A program made the translations under genes and the position numbers. A DNA stretch of 64,000 bases, from positions 311,508 through 375,507 of the forward strand of contig MNCI01021396.1 in the NCBI GenBank assembly GCA_015680685.1, given 5' to 3'. This stretch comes from Gnetum montanum. Taxonomy: Eukaryota; Streptophyta; Gnetopsida; Gnetales; Gnetaceae. Of this stretch, positions 11,166 to 25,377 are shown piece after piece. How positions within the stretch are numbered: the stretch's first letter is position 1; every line of letters starts with the position of its first letter. The notes beneath the pieces were generated by a model. That model did not search any database. It had not been told where the DNA came from and was given only the letters and a program-made list of their open reading frames with translations.

Positions 11166-12724
11166 AAAAAATCCCCTAGACATGGTCATAGTAACAAATC
11201 ATAAAATCCTATGTTGGGACACTTAGCCATTTTCCAAAGATCAAACAATAACACATTGTTGATTTCTTAACATACACATATCATCAGTATGCTAGCAATG
11301 GGGTAATAAAACTTAGTTCAAGGACCTAGATCTCTACTTATAATAAGAAAATCATGTTCATAAGATATTAATAAATAGAAAAATATATATTAAATTTCAT
11401 GTATTCTAATCAAATTTACTCTACACCATAAAGTTCATAAAGCACTTAATTATATTAAAGACTTCAAATGAAGGGAATCAGTAATTCTATATCATAATAA
11501 ATAAAAAGCTTCATATGTACATATATAGATGACTAATTTAATGAATGAATGTTTCTAATAAAATCTAATTTATAGTTACCAATTAATATTACCTCATTTT
11601 ACATATTTTAAAAGAGCATCTAAAATTTATTCAATACAATGACATTCAAGATTGAAATGAAATAAAAAGCTTCAATCTATTTTTCCTTATTAGAAACTAT
11701 GTATTGTAGAATATACTACCATAACAAAATCCATAACTTCTCAAAAAGTTAAAAACTCTGAGTGCAGTATGACTTACAACATTTACTCAATACAAAAAAT
11801 AACAAGTAGGAAAGAAGGTCCAAATGGAAATAAAAAACTAGAATAGAACTTTATTCTATATGATTATATTTTCATTATGTTAAAGTATCATAGGTTATTC
11901 TTACCTTAATATTTCATATTTTGTTAATCATTTATTAAGATTGAAGGAAAATACAAAGAACAATGAAAAAACAATTCCATGTAGATTCACATGGAGCTAT
12001 AGCTTACATTACATAAACCTATTTTGTAAGTCCATAATCCTATTTTATTTTCTTATAATGTGTTCTATGGTAGTAAAGTTTATTTTCTTACATATCCTAG
12101 TATATTGTCCAGCAATTAGCTCAATTGTCATATTTCCTATTTCATAAATATCATAGTACATGCTCCAAAATTTTATTTTTAATTTTTTATTCTTCCTAAG
12201 ATTTTTGTAAATAAAAAAAAGAAATATAAATATCCAAATATGTTCCTACTAGTAAACTAAAAAGGGAGAAGTAGATAAAAGATTCAAAAAGATATGTTCT
12301 TTTCTATAAATTCATTATCGTCATCATACTAGTATTAACAGAATATTATCATTTACATGACTTTATTATATGCTTTATTTTTCTCTATGAAGGAATATAT
12401 TTTTGTTTACTTTAAATTTATCCTAACATGATTTCATGGATAATATATTTCAACTGAACTTTTAGAATTCTTAGTTTATTTCAAAAAATATCCTTTGAGT
12501 ATTCCAAAAAAAATTATATTATTTTACATGACAATTCTATACAATAGATAATCATCATCTATCATATGAAATAATCTTCTATTCCATTATCACTATTTGT
12601 ACAAATACAATTTCACAAATATTTTGACATTTGTACATCATATATTTTATATTTTGTATGAAAATGTACTCAAAATTTATACCTCTTTCATAAGTTAATG
12701 TCCATTTATAGTAAACTATTCATA
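11166..12724. other. Unassigned AT-rich sequence
   Basis: Strongly AT-rich, with only short, chance-like frames. No repeat family or gene recognised. Confidence 0.4.
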
Positions 12725-13395
12725 TAAGGAACATGTAGAGCTATTCATGTTTGCTAAATTTAAAAAATTATTCCAATTCTAAAGGTTGCCCATTCATGTA
12801 TAATTCATAAACAATAATGAAATAAAAACCAAGGAAATTCTAGAGTTGTCTTATATGTGCATGACTCATAAGTTGTAGAGAAATAAACAACTAAGAAATT
12901 TTGTAGGTTGCTCAACCATGCATGATTCATAAGTGAAAATAAAAAAAACATTAATAAATTATGGGTGTTACTTAGCCATGCATGATTTATAAGTAGGATA
13001 AAATAATAATGATTGAAATTCTAAAGGTTACTTAGGTGTGCATAATTCATAAGTGAAAATGTTTTAAAAAAAAGAAAATTATGAAACTTTCTTGGCCATT
13101 TTTTGATTCATAAGTAAACTTCAAATAATAATCATTGAAATTTTGAAGTTTTTCTAGGTATTCATGATTCATAAGCAATAGTAAAAAGAACCTAGAAAAT
13201 TTTGGAGGATGCTCAACTATGCATGATTCATAAGTGATCTCAAAATAATAACTAAGAAAGTTTTGAAAGTTTCTTAGATTTTCATGATTTATAACTAATA
13301 ATGAAATAATAGCCATTGAAATTATAGATGATGCTCAGTTGGGTATGTGTCCTATGTAACAATGAAATAAAAACTATGATAATTATTCTAGTTTA
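12725..13395 (+). repeat. ~61-bp minisatellite, about 11 degenerate units
   Basis: The phrase CATGCATGATTCATAAGT, followed by an A-rich stretch and GAAATTNTNNAGGTTGCTCA-like text, recurs at about 12795, 12860, 12920, 12982, 13042, 13104, 13164, 13223, 13284 and 13345. Spacing is very regular at 59-65 bp. Units differ at many positions, so the array is old. Minus-strand frames across it are by-products of the repeat. Confidence 0.85.
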
Positions 13396-14494
13396 TAGAC
13401 CATGTATATTATTCTAAATTTAATGAATCATAGATTTAGATGATGTAAGCTAATATGATTGTATATTATAGCTCGTTTCATAATATTAGTATAATTGTAA
13501 TAAATTATTATCTATGATATATATATTTTTATATTTAATTTTAATTATTATTTTAATAATTATGAAAAATAACCATTGAGTCTAATGATATATAAAATTA
13601 ACGTGACAAATTGTTTGAAAGAAAGGTGATGATAAAATATGAATGCATAAATCAAGAATAATTTTCTTCTGCAATAATATAGAGAGTTCAAATAGGAGAT
13701 ACTATGGTTGATTCACATAGAAAAAATAGAATAAAGGGGGGATCTAATTTATAGATCATGCCAAACTACTCTCTTATCTAATTCTCTAGTAATGAGATCA
13801 AAGTTTATATTGAATTTATTGTTGAGAAATTCTAGGACTATTTTGTATAATTCAAGAACTTTTTATGAATGATAGTATGAAGAAAGGAACATTTGTATAA
13901 TATAGTAAATTACAATTTTATATGACATCCAAGAAAGCATTTGTCAAATCTAGTTGAGATCAATATCTAATTAAAAATTAAGTTTGTGAAATCTCTTAAT
14001 AGTATTATAATTCTGCCATTACATGGAACAAAAATTAATTCAAATAAATATCTTTAAATAAAAGTTATCTGAGAAATTTTCTTTCAAATTTTTTTAAGAA
14101 TGCATATATATATATTAGGATATTAGACAAAAGGAATAAACTCCTATTAAGATTAATATTTTTTGTATACTAAGCAATAAAAATATTTTATAATAGCTTA
14201 TTTAAGAATTTGTAGAAATCTAAACCAAAGTGTAGTTTTGAAGCTAAGTAATTTATAGCATAAAGAATATAGATGCATGATAAAAAAATCCCTAAATAAG
14301 GAATGAAGCTGGTAATGAGAATTGTTTAAGAAAATGCTTAAATATTTGTAAAAGAGCTCAATTCAAATTAAGCAAAGGTTTTGTGATCAATTCATAGTTA
14401 CAATAGCTTCTTATTAATAACAAAGAAGCTTGAAGATTATTGATCTAGCTAAACAGACAACTAACTGAATGGACCTACTTGTACAAGCTAAATA
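13396..14494. other. Unassigned AT-rich sequence
   Basis: No gene or repeat recognised. Confidence 0.35.
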
Positions 14495-15985
14495 GAATAA
14501 ATTTGTAGAATGAAACTCTAGTTTTACCATATTTGATTCTACAAAGAGACTCACTACCACATCAACACTAGGACATCCATGCAAAGCTTATAGAACTAAG
14601 ATTAAGTTTTAGTGATTTAATATTTAAATTAGCTCTAAATTGGATAGGCATGTATTAACAAGGAAGAGCTTGTGGAATAGTAATTCAATTCTATCAATAA
14701 GCTTCTTTCATGTTTTATGATGAAAGTTGTCACATGAGCCAACATGGTTAAGCTAATGTTTTAAAAAATATAAAGAATCAAAACTCAATCCTCCTATAGC
14801 TGGAATAAAGAATAGCCTTTATATGATAAGCTTGGAGGACCAAAAATTAGTTGTACGAGGAAGGCCAATTTTGGTTCTACCACATTAATAGAGTCAAAGT
14901 CAGAATTTACACAAGATGCTTGATTAAGTTAAACAAAAAGCTTAATTTCTAAGGATTCAAAAAATTATGCTAATCCACAAGTTGTATTAATGAAGGTTTG
15001 TAGAATCAAAAATTGGTTCTATAAAGAAGCACCAAAGTGGTTCTACAAACAAAGCTCATATTATTTTCCACATAGAAAAGCATAGTTTGTAGAATTAAAA
15101 GGTGGTTCTAAAAGAGAAGTGAGCTTTTTTTTACAAGGAAACCTCACATAATCTACAACATTGAACTTAAAAAAAGAAAGGCTCTAGAAAATTTAGTTCT
15201 ACAAGCCACCTTAGACCATGGAATTACTAAGCTCGTAGAATCAAAAAATGGGTTATATAAAAAAGCTAACCTTTTTTTTCTACCATATTAATAAATCATG
15301 ATTTTCCAATTGCAAAAACAAAAAAGAATAGAGGTAGAATATGTAAGATAACAAAGCTCATGTACATCATCATGAGCCACATGAGCTCTTAGTCTCAAAG
15401 AAGTTTGTAGAATTGAAGAAACTTAAAAATTATCCTATAAGTCTAGGACCCAAAATGAAGTGATAGATACAACAAATTTACATATGTGCCAAATTATATT
15501 TTAATATAGCTTAGCGAATCAAAATTGAATAAGGCCTTCCACAAGGAAGATTTAAAATTTTTAATGTCAAGCTAATCTTATAAAAGGATTTAAAAGCCAC
15601 ATAATTAAGTAGTTCATAGAACCCAAAATGATTCCACAAAAAAGCTCATAGAATTAGTTCTACAAAGAATAGTCAAGCTCTATGGGATTCAATTTTGTGA
15701 AAGAAAATGTTTTAAAGATTATAGAAGAAAAACCTGATTCTACAAAGGATTGTGACTATTTCTAGGATAGGCTTACTTAAAGTTTCATATCATCACATGG
15801 CTAGTAGAACCAAAATATAGTTCTAGAGAAAAGCTTAGATTTGGTTCTACAAACTATATCAACATGGTAGTGATACAAGAACATATTTAAAAAAAAAAGC
15901 TAAAAAGAAATAAATCCTATTTCATCATCAAGATTCGTATAACCAAAAATTTATTATACAAAATGGTTCTACTTACAACCTATAT
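14495..15985. repeat. Array of inverted-repeat motifs (TTTGTAGAATCAAA / TTGGTTCTACAAA)
   Basis: The words TTTGTAGAA(T/C)CAAA and TTTGGTTCTACAAA are reverse complements. They recur in alternating order near 14505/14535, 14590, 14870, 15000/15018/15040, 15090/15105, 15195, 15230, 15405, 15615/15650, 15735, 15805/15840 and 15965, often next to AAGCT. Several pairs would fold as short hairpins. Spacing is irregular. No coding frame is supported. Confidence 0.6.
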
Positions 15986-16479
15986 CGCCAGGTCAATGCA
16001 TCAAAACCTAAGAAGGAAAAATCATTGTAAGCTTGTTATTAGAGATTAATTACCATGTCAAAAATCAGATTCACCTCTACAAAAAGTTAAGTGTTCAACT
16101 AAAAATTAAGTAATCAAGCTATTCATACCATAGTTTGAATACAAAGTCTCTCAAGCTTTAATGATCTTATGATTCATTTTAAAGTAGCAACTTAGCAAAT
16201 TAAAGAAGGTCTAGGAATTCAACACAAGTATCATGAATTGATTTAAACTACCTATCTTAATGCAAGAGAACTACAATTCAAGCTTTTATCCATTAATTTT
16301 TAAAGTTGTAGTGTGTTTTGAATCACAAAGCAAGATTACAACATCAAACTTATTGAACAAATTTGCAAAGAAAAAGCTAGATTGCAAAGGTAAGACTGAA
16401 TATTCAAAGCTAAAAGCACAAGAAAATTTGTAATTTGAGCTTATTCATGATTTTAAATATTTTAAAATTTTATGCAAAT

Positions 16480-17950
16480 AAGGAGAAGATATGCCATGGA
16501 AGTTCTAGGATGTGGATACTTTTACCTTTTTGGACTACTTGCAACTACTCAATATGATCAAACTATAGTAGAAGCATATAGATTGATAAAGAAAAAAGAT
16601 TATCCTTTAGCCTAAGAGTACCTTGAGGAGTATATAGTCCTAATGGGAAAAAAACTATTTTTCATGGAAGCTCAATAATCCTAAAGAAGCTCTACCTAGT
16701 GAAATATTTTTTTTTAATAGTGCTAAATTTTCTAAAGTTTAATGAGCTAGGGAGACCAAAAATGAAAGAATAAAGACAACTAAGTAAAAATAGATAAAAT
16801 TACTTGAGCAACCACAAAAAAAGAAGTTACTAGAGTACTAGCAATAGTAACAATAAGAACAACAAAATAAAGGTGAGATATTAGGCCCCAAATCATCTCT
16901 ATCTTTGACTAGACTAGATTTTCATTTAGGATACTTGATGAAAAAAGTAGCTAGGTCCTTCAAGATGAAGAAAAGAGAAGGAAGAATCATTTTAGCTAAA
17001 AGCTACAAACCATGAAAGAAACACAAACAAGCATTATCTTTTCTTATAATGAAGATGACTTGTTAATAGGACAAAAAAATGCTCGTAATGATCAATCAAG
17101 ATATGTCAAAAACAATAGCTTTTTTGATCAAAGACATAGGATAGGTTATTGATAATATAATTCCAAATCTAAAACAATTCTAGGTTTAGAATGAACAATA
17201 AATAGTCAATCTAGAAGAAGCACTTAGAGACTTTAATGAATTGAATGAATAGATGAATGCCACAATCATAATAAAGAAGTATTTGCTACAACATTAAGAG
17301 CAAGTAAATTTGCAATTGGAGGAAATATTGGCTACTATAAGCTTAGAACTAGAAGAAGCCAAAAGAGAAGAAGCTCTATACCATACATATCTATTGCAAT
17401 CTAACTTCCAAGAGTTCATTCCTAAATTAAAGATTCAAATAGAATGGATGAAAGAAATCACAATAGATATTAAAGAAGCTAAGATAAACTTATCTTTGTA
17501 TGAGTAGATTAATTAAAGATCTCAAAATTTTTTAAGCACAACTACTAAGATGAGAAAAGGATTATCTTAGTTCAAAATGAATTTCCTTGAAAACACAATG
17601 ATGGTTTCTATAAGAGTAATGACTAAGATCAATCAAAAAAGGTGAAGCTAGAATAGGCCTATACTATAACAACAATAGTAATGAATGAGTTAGCAAACTC
17701 ATTAACTAAATTAGGAGGTGATGAATTAAGAATTAAAGAAGTTATACAAAAGTTGGTCCAATCAGTGCCCAATAAGCTAAGCCAAGCAATTAAGGTTATT
17801 TACAGCTATGGTAAATTTTCTCAACAATTGCTAAGACAGCATCAATAAGTACAAAAAATGAAGATGAATTTTAAGATAGTTTAGAAACTATCTAGCAACT
17901 TAATTTTGTATGAAGAAGCTCTTAAATTAATTAAGCCTTGAAAACTAAAT
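16480..17950 (+). pseudogene. Decayed coding stretch, possibly retroelement gag
   Basis: On the plus strand a frame from 16488 reads a plausible globular segment (MEVLGCGYFYLFGLLATTQ and on through YLEEYI), then a Gln-rich stretch near 16810-16870, then a charged helical region. The longest open part, 17310-17507 (65 codons), is rich in Glu, Leu and Ile and looks coiled-coil. Many stops interrupt. The layout of a globular N-part, Gln-rich linker and long helices would suit a plant gypsy gag, but I recognise no diagnostic motif and could be wrong about both class and strand. Confidence 0.3.
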
Positions 17951-20760
17951 TAGTTAACATAATCATTTTAACCACTAAAGCTATTGTATAAATCTTCATA
18001 TGGATCTAGAATTTTGGAAGGATGGTGAAAATTTTGGAGAGGAAATCTTGTAAAAGACTTGGTAGTAACAACATTCTAAATAGGTTCTTCTTTTCTCTTT
18101 AGCATTTTCTCTTAGTGTTTTTTTATAACTTTCCAATTATTTAGCTAGATAGGTACATAACTATATTTTAGCAAACAAATGTTTTGGAATTAATTATTTT
18201 CTTAAATTATAAATTTTTATCTTATTTTTATTATATTTATTGAATGGAATAACTTATCTAAGTGTCCATTCTAAATAAGTATAATGTGAAATAGATGTTA
18301 TTCCAAGTATAAGTTTAAGGTCCTTAATAAATCATTTAATAATAGGTTTTGTCTTTATCTAATATAACTTTTGCAAAAATATAGCTTTTGGAAAGTTTGT
18401 TACAAATACCTTAGACTTAATGTACATCTAATTTCATATAACTTGTTTTTTACTATTGTATCTATTGTAAAATCTAAAACTCGATAATTAGGAACTTATT
18501 AGGAATTGTTATGTAAAATTACAAGGTTGCTAAAAGAGAAATCTCATCATTAATTATTGTAAATAGGAAAAATATTTGTAATGCTTCTAAGTAATCAAAA
18601 TTATGTAAGTTAAGCCATTATTAGTTTGATAAGCAAAATATATTTGGATATATCCATACCTTTGTAGATCTAGAAATTGGAGGCCACCTAAAACAAGTAA
18701 CTAAGCTATTTTGGTTAGGTTGTTCCCTTGCACCAACATGCATCCTATACGAAATACATTCATTGAGAAAAGAACTTACAAAAGTAGAAAGAAGGCATAG
18801 GTTAAGTAGAGTAGTGAACTTGATGGTATATCAATAAATAAATAAATTGACCATCCTGACAAGTTTCTATCCATACTATATATTGATTGTTATAAGAAGA
18901 ATTATATGAAGAGTATTATAATAGGTGGTCTTAGAAGCACTTGGAAAATGATGTTCAAAATAAGTAAAATTGATCAAATATCATATATTATACATGAATT
19001 TAAGTCAAATCATGTTATCTAGAATGAGAACTATTTTGTCAAGATAATAAACTATTTAGTGATAATGCAATTCCATAAGATGTTCACTTACAACTGCACT
19101 ACTAAATCATTCTAATTTATGAGATGATAAATAGCATTAGTTGGATTATGCTCAATATAATAATCTACATGTTGTGTTTAAGCCATTTCCTGATATAATA
19201 TTTCTAAAAATGAATAACTATGATGGAGACAACATAAATAAATATGATTTTCTTTACTTATGATTACTAACTACAAGAATAACTTTTAATATTATGGAGT
19301 TAATCTTTCATCTAGTTGGCCATATGTATGAGGATATTGATCAAAGCTTTAGAAGACTATTAATGACTATGAGAAAAAATACATGATTTTATTATCAAAA
19401 CATATGAATATGTATCATGTTATAAATATGGATAGTAAAAGCAACTACACCCCATATTACATTAACGTGGTATAAGACTTTACAAAATACCTATAAGGAT
19501 ATATATCTATTCAAGTAAAAATTCTTTGTGGAACATAACATATTCATTATATGACATTTTACATGGAGAAGTGTGTTTCTGTAATGATTTTGAAATGAAA
19601 TATTAGGGGAGAAAATGCTCTAAACCATTTGATCTATGGAAATCCCTAAATGAGCATTTAAATCTTTCTATAGGTAAATCAAATATTCTAAAAATAAAAT
19701 TTGATCAAACTAAGGACATAATTATGCTTACATATTATAATAAATTTCACATAAAGGCATGGGAAGAGGTGATGGAATGCATTCAAGAAAATGATAAGTC
19801 AAAATTAAGTAAAGGAAGTAATTAGTAAAGAATAATTTCAAAAAAAAATGCATGTTTTTCATAAGATGATATTATGTAGGAATGTAATTACACAAAGTTT
19901 CTAGCCAAAAATAGTTCAAGAAGATATTCTAGGTCCACCATGCAAAAATAATGAAATTCATGTAAAGGAATAGGAAGATGCATATGTTGGCTTTAGAAAA
20001 CATGTTATATATGTCATTTAATTCATTTTTTGATATTAGAAATGAAATCATGATGTTGATGACATTGGGAGAAGAAAATGAAGAAAACATTATATGGATG
20101 AGTATCACTAGGAATATAGATTTTAAGGGAGATAGAATAAAAACAATAACAGTGGACTAGTTTGGGCCAAAATTAAGAATAAAGGAAAAATAATTGAATT
20201 GGGAATGACTATATAATTTAAAAGATAGTGAGATTAGAATAGTGCAACCTAGCTCTATGGTTTATTCATGAATGAGCTAAAGAGGAGATGAAAGAAATGT
20301 GAGATTAAATACAAAAGCAAAGACAATAATCAAGGGCATGTTACAATGGAATGAGAATGAGACACAATAGGTTATAAATAAAATTTCATATTAAAAATTA
20401 CAAGTTCACAATAATTATCTTGGAATTATGAATAATCTACAAATCAAGATATATTTGTATTTTCTTTATGTTGAAATTATATGAATTATTTTTTAATATG
20501 ACTACATATCATAAGAAGGAAAATATAATACCATGTATCTTACTAGATAATTGAACCTCAATGCAAGGTATGGTTTGATTTTATTATCGAATATAAATAT
20601 GAAATTTTTATTAAAAGAAAATTAATTAGCAAATAGGCTTTATAATATTATGATATGATTAATCAGAGAATAATCAAAAAATAAATATTTTCAAAAATTA
20701 AAACATTAATGATACATTCCAAATATAAAAAAATCTTTCATTGACTATCCAAGTATTATT
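17951..20760. other. Unassigned AT-rich sequence
   Basis: Short plus-strand frames (for example 19978-20160) have no recognisable domain. It may be more of the decayed unit to its left. Confidence 0.3.
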
Positions 20761-20779
20761 TTTACCATAAAAATTATCT

Positions 20780-22250
20780 TATTATCATAGTTTCAAGGTC
20801 CACCAAGAATAAGATGAGTATATTTAATAGATAACATATCACTAATAATTCCATCTTAAAATTTACCAATGAAATATTTTATAATTCATTGCTCCTTAAT
20901 TTCTTATAATGATTATTCATCATCCAATATCCTTTGTATGGATTAGGATGAGGAATGGTATCTAAATGTAATAATTTCATAGCCTTGGTAGAGATTAAAT
21001 TCTCTTATGCTCTACTATTAATAAGTACCTTTAAAGAATATCCATGAATGTTACAATAAGTTCTAAAAAAAATCTTCCTCATAACATCTTCATTGGTTTT
21101 TACATTACCATAAAAAATACAACTATTCAACTCACTTTATACAATAATGTGTAAAGGTTCAGTCTTGCATATCTTTCTTCAAGTTTCAATTATATCTTCA
21201 TCTTGCATAGTTTGAATTTCCTTGCCCTTGAATGCATTCTTCTTTTATTTAGTTCACTTCCATTTTTTATAGTCATACTCATTGCAATTATAACACTAAT
21301 CTTTATCTTTATCTTTTCCTTTTGGAGATCTATCCTTTATTTTTCCTTTCCTTGGTGATATATATAAACTCCCTCTATTTCTATTATTTAAGTTCACTTT
21401 TTTTTTCTTATATGAATTCTTTTATTTTTTTTAAGTTGGATCTTTCTTATATTTATTTTTATTTGTTTCATTCTTCAATTCAAGCATCATAATTTTTATT
21501 TTATCTTCAATAGCCAGACCATAAGATTCATCAAGTGAGTTAGGCTCATAAAAGATCAATTCTTTTTGACATTGCATTCTTAGTCCACTACTAAAATGAA
21601 TGTTGCACATATTTAGACCAATAAATATTAGCCTTTTGTAAATTATTATAAAAATCAACATAATGATCATTTATCTCTTTGTCTTCTTATCTTTAAAATT
21701 TTAGCTTCTTGATAACTTCATGGTAATATAAAGTGTTTTTTTCAAATTTTTACTTTAGCATGGATTCCATAAGTTTCCAACTATTAATATGTTTACAATG
21801 CTATTCAAATAACCTGATACATTTTTTATTTAATTAATTTTCCTCTAATCCTTCAAGTTTACTCTCAAAAATATAAATCATGAATTCCCTAGAAATTTTA
21901 TCAATAAGAAAATATTTATTGAAATATTTATCCATAAAAGGAAGAAATCTATCCCCTCAACATCTTTGAGGATATGAATATTAACATGAAGGAATCTTAA
22001 AGTACTTCTCAATATTTTGATAAATATACATCATCTTTTTTTCATTGTCATGATTAGAAGGGCATCTTTTCTCATATCTTTAAATTTTAGACTCTTCTCC
22101 TTCTTTCTCTTTGCATAGATGTCAAAAAAATTTCTCCATCAATCCCTTTTTCAATTCTTCTTGAACTTTCTTCAAATTCATCGTATCTACTAACCAGTAT
22201 CTTGGGAATTAATTCTTACATTTTAATAATAAAAGATTTTTAAAAATGAT
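20780..22250 (-). pseudogene. Ty3/gypsy gag-protease relic 2 (antisense)
   Basis: Homologous on the minus strand to 28500-29745 and 7960-9115. Shared landmarks are the CATAAGATTCATCAAGTGAG...GGCTCATAA region (21530), the Lys-rich segment after it and a GGATGAGGAATGG block (20945). A cysteine-containing segment near 21270-21300 may be the broken zinc knuckle. All frames are heavily interrupted. It stops near 20780 without RT or integrase, so the element is truncated on its 3' side. Confidence 0.55.
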
Positions 22251-22614
22251 TGAGCTCCTCAAGCTCTTATCAAATCTCTTAGTAAGTATTATTCATAGAA
22301 TTCATATCTTCTATAATTCTGAAGTCAAAATCTTAAAGCAACAAAGATGATATCCTCAAGCAACTTCCTTCAATTTAAGGAAAATATACTATGTTTTAAT
22401 ACAAAAATGCAAATCTAAAGAAATTTATTTCAGATACTGGCCTTTCAATTAAACTGATGTTTAAATATCATAAAAGCAACTTGATCTCATAAGGATCAAT
22501 GAAATTTTTACCAATCTTAAGTAATTCAAACTCTAATTATATACAAAACCTCCTAGATTCTTCAAAATTCTCAACGAAGATAACAACTCTAAGGGTCAAT
22601 GCCTCTAAAACAAT
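22251..22614. other. Leader between gag relic 2 and primer-binding site
   Basis: AT-rich sequence between the gag relic and the LTR. No separate feature. Confidence 0.35.
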
Positions 22615-22626
22615 GATCTATTACTA
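22615..22626 (-). other. Degenerate Met-tRNA primer-binding site
   Basis: The minus strand reads TAGTAATAGATC, aligned with TGGTATTAGAGC of relic 1 by matching flanks. Confidence 0.4.
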
Positions 22627-22634
22627 ATCTAATA

Positions 22635-23700
22635 TGGATCTCCCTTAAAAAAAATCCTAAAATGACTTGGTTCCATGCTTTTCCAAGCCAAATTAGCCTT
22701 AAAACCAAGAGCAAAAATAAATGAAGAAACTCATCTTCTATTAATTAATTATAAAATAAGAATTAAACCAATAATGAAAATCAATGCTTAACTTAACTCT
22801 TCCAAGGATCTTAGAGACAATATATATCCCTTACTAATCCCTCAATTATGACTCATAATTTGACCTTACTAGTTCAAAATAGGAAAAAACTCCAAAAAGA
22901 CTCTTCACCTTCCCTTTAACTACTCTTTTCTCAAGTGCTCTCAATATTGCCCCTCACATTACCTCTAGATATTTAGTAGTCTCTCTCTTGTTCTTCCTTT
23001 GAACCTTAGACCTTCTTTTTATAGTCCTTGTAGTGGCGTTTAGTATTTCTTAATCATTAGTCTTCCCTTTAAAATTTGTGATAGCTTTAAAAAATTAGTT
23101 TCTCTATATTGTGAGTGAATGCAACTTGTACCTCGCATGCAACAATCATCTTGGAACCAAACTGTAACTTGAAACATATTCACACTAGTAAAACATAGAA
23201 TATTTCTTCTATACTTATTTATTGTCTATGAAAAAACTATATTTTGTAACCTTATATTGTGATCTCATTATGGCTTGCAATTGTTTGCAACTCACTAGCT
23301 AACAAAAGAAATATGAAATTCTTCATTCTTCTCCAAAATGCAACTATTTGTAGCTTACAATAGCTTGCAAATTCTTATTGTGGTTGACTACAACTTATAG
23401 TCTCATCACAATTGCTTTTCCAAAGCTAAAAACACTCACAAATGGCTCTAACTTTAAAATTCAACTATTCACTTCTAAGACTCTTATGAGATATTAAGAA
23501 TTAGAAATATATAAATAAGCTAAGGTGATGTTCTTATTAATTATCTTACTCTCTTGTCAAGAATGAGGTTGTTTTTTTTATGTCATACTTAAGGCATTTT
23601 TATATTCCTCTATAATTCTGCTAATGCATCATATTAGTTATATATCTTGATTTGTAACTATAGTTAGATTATTTTGAGTTTTAGCATTCCTCAATACTAG
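22635..23700 (-). mobile_element. Antisense LTR of gypsy relic 2
   Basis: It lies just outside the primer-binding site. A minus-strand TATA box at 23015-23023 separates U3 on the right, rich in TTGCAACTTGTA-like words, from R-U5 on the left. The same TGTAAGT/CTTGTAG flavour appears in the LTRs at 24166-25377 and 29925-31056. The right end is estimated. Confidence 0.5.
23015..23023 (-). promoter_or_regulatory. TATA box of antisense LTR (relic 2)
   Basis: The minus strand reads GGACTATAAAAAGAAGGTC, at a suitable place inside the LTR. Confidence 0.5.
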
Positions 23701-23804
23701 CAAAAGATGAATTGGATATTGGAATATTTTGTAATATGCTACAATACAAAATAACATTAATAAATAACTCAAGAAGAATATTTTTGACTAATTAAAAGTT
23801 TTTA

Positions 23805-23885
23805 ATTAGTTTGTGATAAGAGTCTTGGCATCGTAACCCTGAGTCACATGTTTAATTTCAATAGATATTGCTAAGTTTTATGGAT
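23805..23885 (+). mobile_element. tRNA-derived SINE-like unit (5' truncated)
   Basis: GATAAGAGTCTTGGCATCGTAACCC aligns, with two gaps or changes, to the SINE-like unit at 38117. It continues with a B-box-like GTTTAATTTCAAT. The start of the unit with the A box is degraded. Confidence 0.5.
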
Positions 23886-24165
23886 TAAAAAGTTTATATA
23901 AAAGGAACTATAAAACTTATTTGTTTAAAAGATCCAAGGATCTCTTAGTTTTCATATGTAAAAATTAAATTGTAGTTTTTAGTATAATAAAGTATATAAA
24001 GTAGTGCTTATTCATTTATAATCCCTTTAATTTGTAATAAGCTTCTTGACTACTATAAGTTTAGCATAGAAGAAGAGCGTACAATTATATGATGTAAAAA
24101 TATTATTTCTCATTCATCTATCAACCCTCTCAAGATCTTTCTTAATAGGATGAGCATTAATTATT

Positions 24166-25377
24166 TGGATGTTATATGGCTATACCTTCAATTAATGATT
24201 CTTATGCCATAAAAAGTGAAACCACCTTAGAACTTGCATCAAACATTGTAATTCCATGCATAAGAGATAACAAAGGAATTAAATACTAAAAACCTCTATA
24301 ATTAATGCATGAAAATATGAAATACATTAAAATACATAGTAAAAGATCTTATGAACATACAAGTAAAGGATCTATGAAAGTTCTAAGCCTTCCATACACA
24401 GAAAACCTTCTAACACTTAGTAATGGATGCAAGACATAAGGCCAAAAATTCTTCTTAATCATTGTCTCTCAATAGATGAAAAAAATGATGCTAAAGAACC
24501 TTAATCAATACTCAATGGAATCATAGTTTTCCTTATAGATCTTTCCTCTGGCCTAATAATATTGCACAATGGTCAAAAACTCTTGATTATTTTTTGGCAT
24601 TATCTTATATATCTATGCATCCAAAAACCATATTTAATTTACATTGATTCACTTTTTAAAATGTTTTTGATTTCATAATACTATAAATTATAAGTTGCAC
24701 CTACTCAGTTATAGGATAACTATATTTGTATTCTTGTATATTTTCAATCATTTCTAAATATACAAGAATACAAATCAAATCTTTTCACTGATTGAAGGGG
24801 ATTGTAAGTTATAACCCCTCATAATTTTTATAGAGTGTAATTACATATGAAAGATAGTGCATCACAAGTATCTTACAATCTAAAAACTTAGATGCAACTT
24901 TGTGCATAGTGAATTTGACTATAAGTAGCAATCTTGAATATTCTTCTTTGTAAACTGTGACCTCCTACAAGTTGCACACTTCTTGTAGCTTCTTGTTCAA
25001 TCCTAAAATTCCATCAAAAATTTAGTTTTGGAAGATACTATGAGTTACATGAGCTTGTAATTACTCATTATGATTGGATGGGAGTTGCACATGTCTTACA
25101 ACTACCAATCAAAACTTAAAAAACATAAAAAATGATCCATAATTGAAATCAAAATAGGGAATCAAGCCCTCTAGGCCTGCTAGAATCCAATGAAAGTCAA
25201 AAGTTATAACTTGAAATGAGATATGTTTCTACACTAGCTCTCCCATAGTCAAAAGAAGTAAACTTAGATAAGAAAAGGTTTAGAGATAGTGGTGATATCC
25301 TATTTAGCCAATTAGATCTCATGGATGCACACAACATCTTAATATTCTAAATGGATTAGGTAATCAAATATCTTTCA
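24166..25377 (-). mobile_element. 3' LTR of antisense gypsy element
   Basis: Aligns with 29925-31056 through GGCTATACCTTCAATTAAT, TATGAAATACATTAAAATACA, GGATCTATGAAA and CCTTCCATACAC. Divergence is large. The right end is set at the inverted TG at 25377 by comparison with the other copy. Confidence 0.65.

Noticed and set aside
13047-13316. 89-codon minus-strand ORF
   Set aside because: It is the minisatellite read in one frame.
12725-13395. CRISPR-like array
   Set aside because: Repeats grade into the spacers, all parts diverge alike, and the context is eukaryotic; it is a minisatellite.
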